DNA from: Primula veris
Lineage: Eukaryota > Streptophyta > Magnoliopsida > Ericales > Primulaceae
NCBI GenBank assembly: GCA_963682055.1
Contig: OY821750.1
Location: forward strand, 1,118,501 to 1,182,500
Direction of reading: 5' to 3'
Length of the DNA: 64,000 nt
This document shows positions 45,575-58,299 of this stretch, piece after piece. Within the stretch, counting starts at the first letter, position 1. Each line of letters opens with the position of its first letter. Position numbers and translations under genes: made by a program. A model generated the notes under the pieces. It searched no databases. It was not told where the DNA came from and saw nothing but the letters and a program-made list of their open reading frames with translations.

Positions 45575-48500
45575 AAATATTAACAGGTAGACTACTTAAG
45601 AAAGCCAAGGTGTGAGGAGATGTAGATTTCCCAAATAAAGAACACCAAGAAGGTAACTTTTGAAGAACTTTTGCCGCTTTTGGTGTTAATCGATCCACAT
45701 CTGTTCTCATTTTTATGAGGGATCGATCAAATATCTTCTCATTTTGTGTTATTGTCGTATAGTTTTTGACCCAATGGAGAGTTAAATTAAATTTTTTAGG
45801 TGCGTTCTTTCCACCTGAAAACTGAATAACGTGCCACCCATCAGTACTAGTCTTGTCGCCGAGAGGAATTAACTCTTCGGATTCATCTGCAAAAAAGAAA
45901 CAAAAGTTTTGAAACAAAATGAATGCTATAGCAGAGATATGGTATTGGTTTGCTATGTTTATTATTATAGCTACCAGGATTGAAAAGAGAAAAATTATGT
46001 AAGGGCTTGTTTGGCTGCATTTTTTAAGCAAAATGTGTGGGTTTTATTCGGCTGAGAAAAGAGGTGCGGTTCATCCAGCTTAAAGATTCTAACCTTTCAC
46101 GCAAAAAGAAAGATAATCTCAACTTTGAAGCTGATAAACCTTTTAAGCAAGAATACAAATAAAAAACTGGATTATGAAGCTGATAAACCTTTTAAGCAAG
46201 TATCAACCAAACAAGGTTATAATTTAGAATGCAAAACTGGATTATGAAGGTGCGGGACTTATGTTAAATTACAAGTCCAGGATTCTTTCCATTTTATTCT
46301 CCTTTTGGATTTTCAAAAAATAGTGCAAATTTGTGAATTCGAAAAAAAAATTACTATTTAATGCGACTCTAAGTAGCTTTATATTGTTTTGTTGGTTGCA
46401 GGCATTTAAGCTGGAATGTTTCAGGATGAGAAAACTCTAGCTTAAAACTTTTAGCTTTTCAGGCCAACAGCAAGGTTAAACTTAGGTCTTACGGGCGTGC
46501 TTGGTTGCAGTTGTCAAGCACCTAAGCTGAATTATATTAAGATGAGAAAAAGAAACTGCGGTTTTCCAGCTTAAAGCTTCTAGTTATTTCAAGCTAAAGA
46601 AGGTTGATCAACCCGATGCAGTCCATTTTTTAAGAATTGAAACAGAAAAACTTAGCTTAAAAGATGCAAGCAAACAAGTCCTAGGTATCATGTTGGGATT
46701 CTCAACAAAATAAAATAAAATAAGGGCAACCTTGTACGGATTTGTGACAGTTGCTTCTAAAAATAATGACGGTAAATCATGGAATATAAAAATTACCTTT
46801 TAATTTAAAATCATCTATTTCTTCTGTATTGATAGCAAGAGACCAACGTGTGGATGTTTTAGTATCGACAGAAATTTGGGTAATTCGCTCGTCCGCTTTT
46901 GTATCTCTCTCAATATTCAGAGTGGGAATGTCTGATTGATCCCAACCGCCTGTCACCTCATCTTTGGCCCAACAACCATATTTTACGGTAAATGTGACGA
47001 AATCAATAACTTTATCGCTGCCACAAACGAAACCTTCTCCTATCTCTTCAGCCTCCCTTGTCAACTTTCCAGGGGTGGTAGAAAATAGAGATATATATGT
47101 ATTCGGTTCTTGTTTTCCACCATATGATCCTGTTGTATCAACAACATGAACAACCTACCAACGAAAACAATGATGATTTGATCAGCAAGTCAACAAATAG
47201 TGGGCCACTTATCATCTAATGTAACTTCAGAAAAAAAGTGTAGCTAATCATATAGCTTAATTAAACCAAATTGAAAAAACTAAGCACATGTGTGTGTGTG
47301 ACTTTGCTTGACAAAACCGTCCTCGCGAACAGTCATATATTTATTCTAATTAATTGTTTGGCTATGTTCTATACATGTGATTGAGGGATGATCTAGATGG
47401 GTAATTCCTGTAACTAACACTTTTATTATTTATTTCCCATTAAGTGTGAGTGGAAACTTTTCATTCTCTGTGTATCCATAAAGTGAATAGGTGTGACAGT
47501 CAAACATCAGTTTATTGAAGTGTATATCCATTAAAAGTGAAAATTAGTTTATGGAACGGTCAGTGGTCTAAAAGGCACAAAGCGGCTCTGGGCGAAAAAC
47601 TGAAGTTAATAAACAGATGACAATGGGTTTGATGCCATACAAAATTCGTGGATATAACATTTAGCAAAACTTTTGGACAATACTTACATTTACAGCCCGG
47701 GCCGTGTCGTCAGTGAAAGGTGGGGCAGCACCGGATAATACTGCAGCAAGGGAGAGTCCGAATAGAATACAGCTTGCAACAATAATCGATGATTTTGCAC
47801 CTAGAAAACAATTACAAATTAGGAGTAATTAGAAAGGAAACACAGGCAAAATATAGTCCAACCATGAGCGATACTATAATTTATCACATTAGATCCGAAT
47901 ATGACGAGAATTTCATGATCTAATTTCTATACAACTGGCAATTGACACACTGATACACCTAATGCTAATTTCATATATTTGATTAACTAACCTGAAAAGT
48001 GAACACAAGAAAGGAGATACACCATAGTCAGACATATAATTGCAGAAATATAAACTGCAAGTACAAGATTTCCCAACCACTCGGGGGTGCCACCGGGACT
48101 CCTGCACATACACATACAGAAAATTAACAAATTATTTTTTCTAAAAAAATATAACACAAATATAAAAAAAGGACTGGGATAACATAAAGAACTAGTAAGC
48201 CACAGCACGAGCTATAATGCCATAGGGCAGCATCCCAAAAGAAAAGTCAGGATTAACGAAATGAAAAGTATTTCTAGAGAATATTTTACCCCAAACCAAA
48301 AACAAAGGCTCGTTCAAATTTAAAGAGTATGATCTATGTGGCATTAGTAATATGATTTGAGATTAAACACTAATCAAGAGTGACCTGTTACAGATCCCGT
48401 CCTTAACTATCCCTACCAAAAGAATCAGCAACGAGAAGAAAACAATACTCCAACAAAATACAAATGCAATCAGCAATAGTAAATACAAATAGGCATACAT

Positions 48501-51500
48501 TTTTACCTGTCAAATCGAACTATTGTGCCTATTATTGTTCCCGCCAAACGAATGAACATGCCACCAGAAACTAAGAACGGTAAAGCTAACCCCATCAACA
48601 GTGTGATAGTCTTGATTGGCTTTGGTAAACGAGCTGGGGATAAAGTTGCCTCAAGCAAGCCATCTAGATCCCAAAATGCTAAGTTAGTCATAAATAAAAT
48701 GAGAGAGAAGAAAAGACAACTACACTAGATACAATGTTTAAAGAATATTCATAAACGCCATCTCTTTTAATTGATATATGGGAACTTCCCATTAAGTGAC
48801 ATATGTTGTCCAAAACAGTTTATTGCAGTTTATGCCATCAAAACAAAAATCAGTTTAGAGAAGTGCATGCCCATCAACAGTGAAATCGGTTATTGAACAA
48901 TATGTCAATTCAAAACTAGCTCTTTCTAAGTGTAAACCCATTAAATGTGCCACTAAATAGTAATATCATTGTATTAACTAAGCTCAATCTATGTCACTCA
49001 ATGATAATTTCCTATTGAAACTATGCTGTCTAATTCATGTTAAAAGAATATGTATGGTTTTACTTACATGCAAACGCAGGTGAAACTACCCAAACAAGGG
49101 CAATATAGGACGACCCAATCTTGTAATAATATCCAATTATTAGCAGAACGAACCACTGTAGCAAGCCACCCTTGTAAAGCCATCTTTCGGCATCCAATTT
49201 TGACAAATCGGCTTTCACAACCGGTTTCAAATTGCCTCTTTTTACGCTAAATATCTTCAGTAAATATTTCTGTAGGATTAAATATCCCAAATGTTGACCG
49301 GTCAATGCCCCAAGTAGAGCAGGAGCACCAAATAAACCAGCTGCTAATAATGGGGTGGAAATAAAGGGAAATGGTGATGAAGATACGAGGGGTATGATAA
49401 AAGCGACTGGTATGACGAAAATTAAGGAGAATATCCACATAAATAAAATGCTCAACACTGATAAGGCCATCGATTTTATAGCTGAAGAGCCACCCATTAT
49501 TAGTGATGTAGTCCATATTAGAAGTGATTGCATTATCACTGAGCTATAAAACCACTTAGCAAAGCTTTGACGAAATGTGATCATATAGGTACCCTGAAAA
49601 TCATAAGTTGAGACTCGTTACTAAAGAAACAACAGTGGAGAAAAACAAATGAAAATCAATTTAAGAGCAAATTCAGGATTCAAGGTGCTTGTTCGGTTGC
49701 AGCTTTTAAGCAAATAGATTGGATATTTCAATACTGAGGAAAAAACTTGGCTCACCCCGCCTAAAGATTCTAGCCTTTTCAATCTAAAATCCAGAAAAAC
49801 ATAGAGCTTTAAGCCGATCAACAAAAAAAGGCATCGAATTCATACTAAAAATCTGAGCTTAAAAGCTAAAGTAAAAAAAGGCTCATATCTAAAACAGTTA
49901 CCATAATGTCGAAATAGATTGCAGAATCACGGCCACTCTTTTGGTCTGCTTCCATTTCCTTGCCATCTGGAATGTGGGAGTGAGCGGCAGCATGAAGCAA
50001 AAAAGCGAGCATATTGTCACCAAGATGCTGAAGTGATCCCGGTTTCAAAAGCTTTATTTTATCATTCTGCAAGAGAAAAATGAAATTGTCTCCATGTATC
50101 TAAAATCATTAATTAACATGACCAAAACATCAATTGTCCACTAACACTATTCTTATGTATGGATTAGGTAAAATGAGTACACCAATGTAACATCTTATTT
50201 TGATCTTGTAAACCAACCTACAACAATTGACAATTAGTGTTGTAACGTTATATTTCTCGACGATCCAAGTACACTATAGAGGAAAATAATCATAGATTGG
50301 GGAATTATTAAAAAGAAGAAAAATTAGAGCGGGGAGTGTAGTAACCCAATACCACAGGTAATACACCAACATTGAATTTTTTTCCAATTTGGTACACTAA
50401 GTGGATTAAAATCATCGAGAAATGTAACATTGGTGTATTATTTGCCATTCTTTTGGATTTTGTTCTACAAATTTGCCTTAAGGGGCAATGGGTTATAATT
50501 ATAATAATGTACAGGAAAGAAGATCGCTCACCTTTGTGTGATATACAGCTGTATTATCTGTATAAGCAAAGTCAAGCCCAGAAAGTCCTCCAACCTCTTT
50601 GTAAATTTGAAAATCTGTTGCAGATTTTATTGCCCCAGAAGAAAAGAGATCCTGCACCACTAACGCACATCAAACATATGTTATGGCAAATGCCAAAAAA
50701 AAAAAAACTATTTTAAATTAGAAAAAGCAGGAACAATGAGCAGCATAGTATTAGGAAACGTGTGTAAACACTTTGAAACGCACTTTTACCTATAACAGTA
50801 ACAAAAACTTGAGAGCTTCACCGGAAAGTGTGCATATAGCATGTTATTAAGAGTTCTTTGGGGTCTTTAGTGGAAAAAAAAAACTATTTTCTATATTGAT
50901 ATAAAATAGATTCCTTTCACCCTTCGTATGTGTATTAATTATCCTATTTGGTTAGGAGGTTACGTGTTCTGTTGGTTGTTAGTATTTAACTTAAATAAAC
51001 ATGAACTGTGCCCTGGTGTCTTAACTACATATTGAACTTATAAGCATAAGATTATTTATACAAGCAAAGTTTCCGCCAAACAGTAATCTAGCAAAAAAGG
51101 TAGGATTTTGCAGACCTGTGCAATGATTTGGGCCGATGGGTACTTCGCCACCATGGCAAAATTCTCAATAGCCCAAGGATGAGGACCAGCCTGCTCAAAA
51201 AACAACAATCACAGGGTTGTCAAAAAGTAATTGTGAACTTAATATTATATTAACGCAATTATTTGAGACATAATTGTCTTGTTTTACATTCATTTGTATA
51301 AATCAAGCAGTTACGAATAATACCTGAAATATGCCAGATTTACCCCCAACACCCATAGCTTCCAAGTCTATCGCAAGACGAATAGTGTCACTCCAAGGAT
51401 GCTGCATAATGAAATTGAGTATTCATGCATATGACTGAAATTTCTTTACATTTCCAGTGGCGTTTTGAAGTGGGTGAATCGCATCAATGATCCCCATACC

Positions 51501-53979
51501 TTAGGCAAAAGCATTTAATTTGGTCCATCTAATTTTAGTATTTGCCCTCACAGTTTAAATAAGCTTTAACGTAAGTCCACGTAGATTGGATTATAGCTGT
51601 ATTGGTCCGACAGTCAAAATAAGTTAACCTAGAGGTCCCTTTCCATGGGTACCAATACGGTTCCCCACAGGGACACTGACACTAGTGTAACTCATTCAAA
51701 GTGTTCGGAATACTAGTGAAAGTTATTCAAATTATGTTGATTAGTATTCAATTAAAACAATGGGAGGCCAAATAAAAGTATCACCTAAAGTAATGGGAAT
51801 CATTAGTGTTGCAATTGAAGTATGGGGGGCAAAAAGTTTATAAATCCAAAGTATATGGACCAATGTAATTCACCCAGGTAGATGCTAACTAAACATAATC
51901 GTATTGTTAGGGATCATTCATAATATGGTAGTCTTAGCAACCACCCAAGGCTAGCCTAGTGGCCACAGCCCACCGGTCATAAATAAGAGGTTATGGATTT
52001 TTTTTTTTTAAATTATGGTAGTGTTAGCTCAAATTCAGAGAAAGGTGAGTTTCAAAACGCAAAAGGCACTATAAACGTAAAATGTTAAATGAAAATTAAT
52101 ACTCCGTATAAGTTATAACCTGAGTCATAAAGCTGTGAGCACCATTTAGGCCCTCCTCTTCTCCTGTATTAAATAAAAATATGACCGAGTTTTTTAATCC
52201 ATGAGCCCAATGAGACATTCCTCGAGCGAGCTCTAACATAACAGATACACATGAACTGCAGTCCCCGGCCCCTTCACTAAAATCAAATGAAAGAAGGTAA
52301 AACATGATCATTCAAGATGCTATTCGAAAGATAAATGATGTCTCCCTCCTTAAGGCTTAAAGGGAAAAAAGAAGGACAAAAAGTTGATCTCAAATTAAAG
52401 CAGTAGAATAAAGTAAAAAAACAAAATAATGCAGGATGATTGATAAGAATGTATTTGATAACGGGTTAGTTACGGTTATGTACACTAACATATCATTACT
52501 TGATTATTTGCACCAACCTACAAAAATAAGCAACTAGTGCATTGAGGTTAAATTTCTTGAAAATCTAAGTACACACTTGTAAACCAAATCGGAAAACAAT
52601 ATAGGTAGGGGTACTGATAATCACGAAGAGTAAATGATTATAATCTATTCCAACATTCTTTTCATATTTTGTACACTATTCTATCACGCCTTCCCTATTG
52701 TAATCCCCATTCCGTGGTTCTTCTATATATTAATTCTCATGGCTATTTTCCTATGTAGTTTACCAAGTCTACTAATCACTATGGGTTGGAGTACAAAATA
52801 GAATCTGGTGAATATATCAGTGTACAGAACTGTACTTTCCGTTTTATAAACAATAATTGATGCCTTAACATGTTATCAACTCATAATGTGTGTCGACTTA
52901 TGGAAAATAAAATCCCAAAATCTACGGAAGTATATATAAAGAGATGTGACCATACGCAGAATAGACAGAGTCAATATGGGAGGACACCAAAATGGCCTTT
53001 TCTTCTGCATCGGGTGCATATTTGGGCAAAATTCTAATCAAAACATGGTTTAGATCCGAATAAACCAACGTTTTCCCCTTAAAAAGTCCACTGACTAGAC
53101 GGTTTGCACCAGATTTTGCATGGAACAGCTCAACCTGAACATCAACCTCCCAATGAGCCGCTTTTTTTATCTTTTCCGCTTCTTGTAATACATACTGCAT
53201 AAATTATGATATAAAGAAGCTTAGCAAAGAAATTCAACTATACATTAAATTTTGATCAAGACGGCAGACTGATCAACCAAAGCATAGCTGCCAAATGCAT
53301 GTAGGTATGTATGAGAATGCCATATCAGATGGTCAATGAAAAGGCAGAGCATTATGGACCGAAGCTTAGAAAAATATGCCAACCGCATTAACATACATAT
53401 GAGAGAGCCATATAAGATAATTAAAAAAAGGAAAATCTTATCAACTGAAGCTTAGCAGAGAACACCTTTTACCGATGCTTAGCAAATGACACCAACGACA
53501 CTTACATTCATGATAGATACATACATATGAGAGTGCCATAAAGGAAACTTAATGATTTGATCAACCATATGAAACAAATCTTAACAAAAGATGCTAAACC
53601 GCGTATACATACATATACATAGATCTGGAATTGGTATGTAAGACTGACTGACCTTGACGGCGTGTTCAAGAGCATCGGATCCGACGGGATGTGGACCCAA
53701 TCTGGTCAAAGCCTTAACGTGGTTCATGGCTTCTCTCTCGGAGAAACCCCTTTTGCCTGCCATCTCAGCAGAAAGAGGCAAAGGCAAGTTCTCAAACTGA
53801 TAGAAATGGATTGCCCAACAACTGTATATCACTAATACAAACAAGGCCAGTATCACATACGTTGACCTCATCGGGGTTCTAACACCACTGGCATCAGTTC
53901 GAGGTGCCACGTCGTCCCTTGGCTTATGACTGGTTGAGGGGGTTGGTTTTGCTGAAGAATTTGCAGATTTTTTCGCCAT
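45573..53979 (-). CDS. ERMP1: Endoplasmic reticulum metallopeptidase 1-like protein (M28 family), 13 exons
   Basis: A predicted zinc aminopeptidase of the ER membrane. Exons in transcription order: 53653-53979, 52956-53194, 52120-52276, 51324-51401, 51116-51190, 50532-50651, 49902-50066, 49068-49593, 48507-48663, 47992-48101, 47688-47800, 46797-47154, 45573-45886. Total 2,739 nt, 912 aa; every junction is GT-AG and in phase. Residues 1-38 are a polar, Ser/Thr-rich cytosolic tail. A membrane segment lies at about 40-60. The M28 domain follows, with His182 and Asp184 (SSHID), Asp194 (GAGD), Glu228-Glu229 (NTGEEEG), Asp253 (AIDLEAMG) and His330 (VYHTK). Several membrane helices span about 390-690. 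The C-terminal lumenal domain ends SSLPVN-I. All metal and catalytic residues appear intact. Upstream ATG at 54069 is in frame, but the conserved-looking start is MAKKSAN at 53979. Confidence 0.94.
46003..46217. mobile_element. TTGTTTGG-type TIR element 6 (ERMP1 last intron)
   Basis: Left GGGCTTGTTTGGCTGCA, right ATCAACCAAACAAGG, interior 'tcatccagcttaaagattc'. A 40-bp internal segment ('gaagctgataaacctttt') is duplicated at about 46127 and 46177. Confidence 0.68.
46493..46684. mobile_element. TTGTTTGG-type TIR element 7 (same ERMP1 intron)
   Basis: Left GGGCGTGCTTGGTTGCAG, right GATGCAAGCAAACAAGTCC, interior 'ccagcttaaagcttctag'. A further degenerate piece precedes it at about 46385-46480. 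Confidence 0.65.
49683..49865. mobile_element. TTGTTTGG-type TIR element 8 (ERMP1 intron 7)
   Basis: Left GGTGCTTGTTCGGTTGCAG, interior 'cgcctaaagattctagcc'; the right end is decayed. Confidence 0.5.
50165..50460. mobile_element. TIR element in ERMP1 intron 6
   Basis: Left GGTAAAATGAGTACACCAATG and right end complementary to GGCAAATAATACACCAATG. Both arms continue with 'gtaaca' and 'ctcga'. Related but less complete sequences occur near 41735-41795 and 52450-52620. Confidence 0.5.
51470..51878. mobile_element. Probable TIR element in ERMP1 intron 3
   Basis: Ends GTGGGTGAATCGCAT and ATGTAATTCACCC are inverted at the GGGTGAAT core, and 'atccccatacctt' inside the left end is echoed by 'ccccccatacttc' on the complementary right end. 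The rest of the intron shows a SINE-like A-box phrase (tagcctagtgg) near 51953, which is too short to call. Confidence 0.4.
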
Positions 53980-54079
53980 GACGAAAATTACTATGCAAGA
54001 GTGACCTGATAAAAGTATAACGGAACTGAAAGTGATGATTCTCCCTAGAAATTCCAAAAACTTAAACAAGGTAAAGAGC

Positions 54080-54480
54080 TCAATTGAGTTATAGTCACGT
54101 TGATTTAGAAGTAATGATGTGCCGTAAGATTCAAGAATAATAAATTGTGAAGTAGCAACTGTTCACATTGTTTAATTTTTCAGCTTTCAAGCTGAGTCGC
54201 ATTTGGTTGATCAAATATCACATTCTTAGTCGCATAACACGAGTGTAAAAAGACGGTTAAAGGTAATTTAGGTTATGGGAGAAAATGACTTACTAATAAA
54301 GGGTTTTGAAAGAACTTGTTTTTCTTATATTTGCATTAGCAGAGTAGTATAATCTTTAGTTAGCTTACAGTTACACAGAAAATTAATGGATAAAATAGAA
54401 AACAGCCTTAAAAAGTTGTGTTCATTACTTATGAGTTATGTCAAAGAACTTTACTGTTAGAAACCTCAACCTCAATCAAG
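54080..54480 (-). promoter_or_regulatory. Proximal upstream region of ERMP1
   Basis: AT-rich sequence between the ERMP1 5' end and the satellite array. No distinct TATA box or other site was recognised. Confidence 0.35.
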
Positions 54481-54499
54481 TTCTTCACAATCTCAATAA

Positions 54500-55690
54500 A
54501 GATATCCTTTTTTTTACTATTTTGTAACCAACACATTATTTTAATGAACCATTGAACTTAAAAAACAAAAAGCATGAATTAGCAATTCAAATATGGTCTG
54601 TTTCATCAATATAAGGTAAAAACAGTATCTCAGAGCATATGAAGTATAAAAATATCTTCTTTTACTATTTTGTAAGTAACTCAGTAATTTAATAACCCTA
54701 AAAAAAAAAAAACGTCAACTAGCAATCCAAATATGAAAATTATTGGTATTAGCTGTATCTCAAAGCATATGAAGTAAAATTACATCTTTTTACTATTTTG
54801 TAACCAACCCATTATTTTATTGAACTTAAGAAAACAAAACAAAAAACATAAATTAGCAATCCAAATATGATCTATTTCATCAATATAATTGGCAAAAGCT
54901 GTATCTCATAGCATATGAAGTATAAATATATCCTCTTTTTACTATTTTGTAACCAACCCATTATTTGAATAACCTTAAGATAACAAAAAACTTAAATCAG
55001 CAATCCAAATATGTCATATTTCATCAACATAGTGAGAATATCATTGGCATAAGCTGTAATTTAGAGCATACATAAAATCACATATTTTATACTATCTTGT
55101 AACCAGACCATTATTTTTTATAACCTTAAGGAAACAAAAAACAAGAATTAGCAATCCAGATATGGTCTATTTCATCTATATAATGAGAAAATCATTAGCA
55201 TATGAAGTACAATTACATATTTTTTTGCACTATTTTGTAACTAACCCATTAATTTAATAACCTTAGGAAAACAAAAAACATGAATTAGCAATCCAAATAT
55301 GGTCTATTTCATGATTTTCATCAATATAATGGGAAAATCATTGGCATAAGCTATTAATCAGAGCATACAAAGTAAAGTTACATCTTTTTGCTATTTTGTA
55401 ACTAACCAATAATTATATTAACCTTAAGAAAACAAAGAACATGAATTAGCAATCCAAATACGGACTATTGCATCAATATAATGGGAAAATCATTGGTATA
55501 AGCTGTATAGTATAAATATATCGTTTCTTTTACTAATTTGTAACCAACCCGTTATTTGAATAACCTTAAGAAAACAAAAGACATGAATTAGCAACCCAAA
55601 TATGGTCTATTTCATCAATATAATGAAAAACCATTGACTTAAGCTGTTTACTAAATCATATGAAGTAAATTTACATATTTTTACTATTCT
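54500..55690. repeat. Satellite-like tandem array, monomers of about 145-155 bp
   Basis: About eight imperfect monomers, each with 'ctattttgtaaccaaccc', 'ataaccttaagaaaaca', 'gaattagcaatccaaatatgg', 'tctatttcatcaatataat' and 'ggcataagctgtat' in the same order. The GTAACCAAC landmarks fall near 54524, 54675, 54800, 54945, 55098, 55240, 55395 and 55540. Divergence between monomers is appreciable. Confidence 0.9.
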
Positions 55691-56075
55691 GTTACCAACC
55701 TATAATTTTAATAACCTTAATTTCTTCTTTTTACTATTTTGTGACCAACCCATTGTTTTAATAACCTTAATTTCTTCTTTTTACTATTTTGTGACCAACC
55801 CATGGTTTTAATAACCTTAATTTCATCTTTTTACTATTTTGTGACCAACCCATGGTTTTAATAACCTTAATTTCATCTTTTTACTATTTTGTGACCAACC
55901 CATGGTTTTAATAACCTTAATTTCATCTTTTTACTATTTTGTGACCAACCCATGGTTTTAATAACCTTAATTTCTTCTTTTTACTATTTTGTAACCAACC
56001 CATTGTTTTAATAACCTTAATTTCTTCTTTTTACTATTTTGTAACCAACCCATTATTTTAATAACCTAAATATAT
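55691..56075. repeat. 50-bp tandem repeat derived from the satellite monomer
   Basis: ATAACCTTAATTTC recurs at exactly 50-bp steps: 55711, 55761, 55811, 55861, 55911, 55961, 56011 and (changed) 56061. The unit is the 'tttactattttgtgaccaacccat' third of the 150-bp monomer. Units are nearly identical, so this expansion is younger than the outer array. Confidence 0.95.
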
Positions 56076-56282
56076 ATTTTTACTCCTACTATTTTGTGAC
56101 TAACCCATAAATTTAATTTTAATAACCTAAAGAAAACAATAAACATGAATTAGCAATTCAAATATGGTCACTAGCATAAGCTATTAATCAAAGCAAACAA
56201 AGTAAATATAAAATCGTAGAGAAAATAATAATAGAGTGAAGAGATAAAAACCTGAAGGCAAGAAGATATATACTTTATATAA

Positions 56283-56516
56283 ATTTATCTATATATATTA
56301 TATATCTATATATATCTATATATATATATATTATATTATATATAGAGAGAGAGTTTATGACAAGTTCATGTAAAGCTTGACGTCATCATTGATCCAAGTT
56401 ATTAGGCTTAAGTCACACTTTTATAATAATAATAATAATAATAATAGTAATAGTAATAGGAAAAGTATAAATAATAATAATAATAATAGTAATACTAATA
56501 GGAAAAGGACTCAATC
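56283..56516. repeat. (TA)n and (AAT)n microsatellites
   Basis: Interrupted TA runs at 56283-56350, and AAT/AGT triplet runs at 56427-56460 and 56467-56500. The two triplet blocks are each followed by 'aataggaaaag', so they look duplicated. Confidence 0.9.
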
Positions 56517-56574
56517 CAAAAGAAAATACAATGTGGATTAAATAAAACAATTTTTTTTCAATTTATATATATAA

Positions 56575-57250
56575 GGGTAAAATGCAAATAACCCCCAAGA
56601 ACTATGGATAATTTATAATTAACCCCTAAGTCCAGCTTTAAAATGACATAACTTTTTATTTATTTGTTAGTTTTACATAAATTTGTTTTATATGTATAGT
56701 TTGTAAATGTACATGAGTTGAGATAACAACTACCGTAAAAAAAAAGGCATAAGAAGAGGTTTTATATAAGAGAATATTGTTTTAGTGAGAAGAACTATTT
56801 TTTTACGTCATTCCATTAAAAATTACCTGATATGCATGAATATCAAATAGCCGATTATAATAAATAAAAAATTAACCCCCAAGTCTAGCTTTAAAATGAC
56901 ATAACTTTTTATTTATTTGTTAGTTTTACATAAATTTGTTTTATATGTGTAGTTTGTAAATGTACATGAGTTGAGATAACAACTACCATAAAAAAAAAGT
57001 CATCAGAAAAGGTTTTATATAAGAAAATACTGTTTTAGTGAGAAGAACTATTTTTTTACGTCATTCCATTAAAAATTACTTGATATGCATGAATATCAAA
57101 TAGATTATTATAATAAATAAAAAATTAACCAAAAAGGATCATCGAGCATCATTTAAAAGATAGCATTGGGGGTTAATTGCAAAAGTTTGATAGTCTAAGG
57201 GGGTTAATTGTAAGAATTCATAGTTCCTAGGTGTTATTTGCAAATGACTA
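56575..57250. mobile_element. MULE-like element with ~50-bp terminal inverted repeats and an internal tandem duplication
   Basis: Left 'aaatgcaaataacccccaag', 'aactatgg' and 'aattaacccc' match in inverted order the right end 'ggggttaattg', 'catagttcctagg' and 'gttatttgcaaatgac'. The interior is two copies of a ~252-bp unit (from about 56621 and 56874), about 95% alike by eye. Long TIRs suggest the Mutator superfamily; no clean 9-bp duplication was found. Confidence 0.7.
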
Positions 57251-58290
57251 GGAAAAAATATATTTACATTGAAAAAAGTATGCTAAAGTATTTAACTTTA
57301 ACTTGTCTTCTTCAATATTTATCGGGAATTTAATTTTTGTAGCCATTACTAACATAGATGAAGAGGATATTATAAAGAGAAATTTTTTATAGAAAAAAAT
57401 CGTGATGAAAGTCTTAAAAAAAGTACAGGCGGAAAACTTAAACAAATTAGAAGATAAGAATAAAGTATGGAAAATTGAATTTGGTCTTTAGATCACTTTG
57501 ATCATGGAGCGATAAGTGGAGTTATAAGGTTCGGATGGATATAAGGATTAAAAGTCAATTCATCGTAGCAATATTTTTGTCTAGAAAATGGGTATTTGCA
57601 GTATTATTCTTTATGACTTTTTACCACCTTAGTTTGGAAATTCAGGTTAGTTTTGAAATGGAATGTAACGGTTACGGCATTATTCACAGTTAGTTATCGA
57701 ATATATTTTCAGTCACCATGGAGGCTTGATCCATGGAATGAATCTTCATTTTTCTGTTTTAATACAATGGCCTGATAGTTAAAAAAAAAAGTCTGGAAAA
57801 TAATATAGCTTACGTATATTAAGTTTGTCTATTTTGTGAATTATGATTTGGTTTTTTCCATATATATAACGTTAAGAATAAAGTTTAGTCTCGGTCACTC
57901 GGTGTTATTTTATTATTGTTTCAATTTATTTCGTATCTTCTAATTTGTTTTAATTTTCCGACAGTATTTTTATTTTACGTGTTATATTGTTAACTTGTTT
58001 CGGTTTCTGATAAATAAAGTTGCTTTTTTATTGACCCATGCAAAGATTTTATCACTCTTTCACACACACCCTTTTGTATCTTCACATTAATCTCATCCTG
58101 GATCAAAAGATTGCTACAGATTTGAATGATATTTCCATGTTTAGCTTTTTTTCCTTTATAAACTCTAAATAGAAAGAACTTTTCAACCTAATACGGATGT
58201 TTTTTTGGGATGCTTCAATGGATTCTTTTTAGTTCGTAACAGCTCCATTTTCCCCATCCTATACTACGTATGTAATCCTGCTACAAGATA
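57251..58290. other. Gene-free AT-rich stretch
   Basis: No coding frame or repeat that can be supported. Confidence 0.45.
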
Positions 58291-58299
58291 ATGTCTAGA

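Noticed and set aside
47460..48910. Repeated 'cccattaagtg / gtttattgaagtgtat' phrases in ERMP1 and mutase introns
   Set aside because: Similar phrases recur near 38.1-38.35, 47.47 and 48.8 kb, but no ends, period or target duplications could be defined.
51950..52015. SINE-like A box (tagcctagtgg) followed by a T-run
   Set aside because: Only one promoter box, no B box and no second end; too little to call a SINE.
53980..54069. In-frame upstream ATG that would extend ERMP1 by 30 residues
   Set aside because: The extension (MFKFLEFLGR...) is hydrophobic and unlike the polar N-terminal tails of the family; the ATG at 53979 gives the expected tail, membrane segment and domain order.
55691..56075. 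Regular 50-bp repeats that could suggest a CRISPR array
   Set aside because: There are no unique spacers between identical repeats; units abut directly, and the genome is a plant's. It is a minisatellite.
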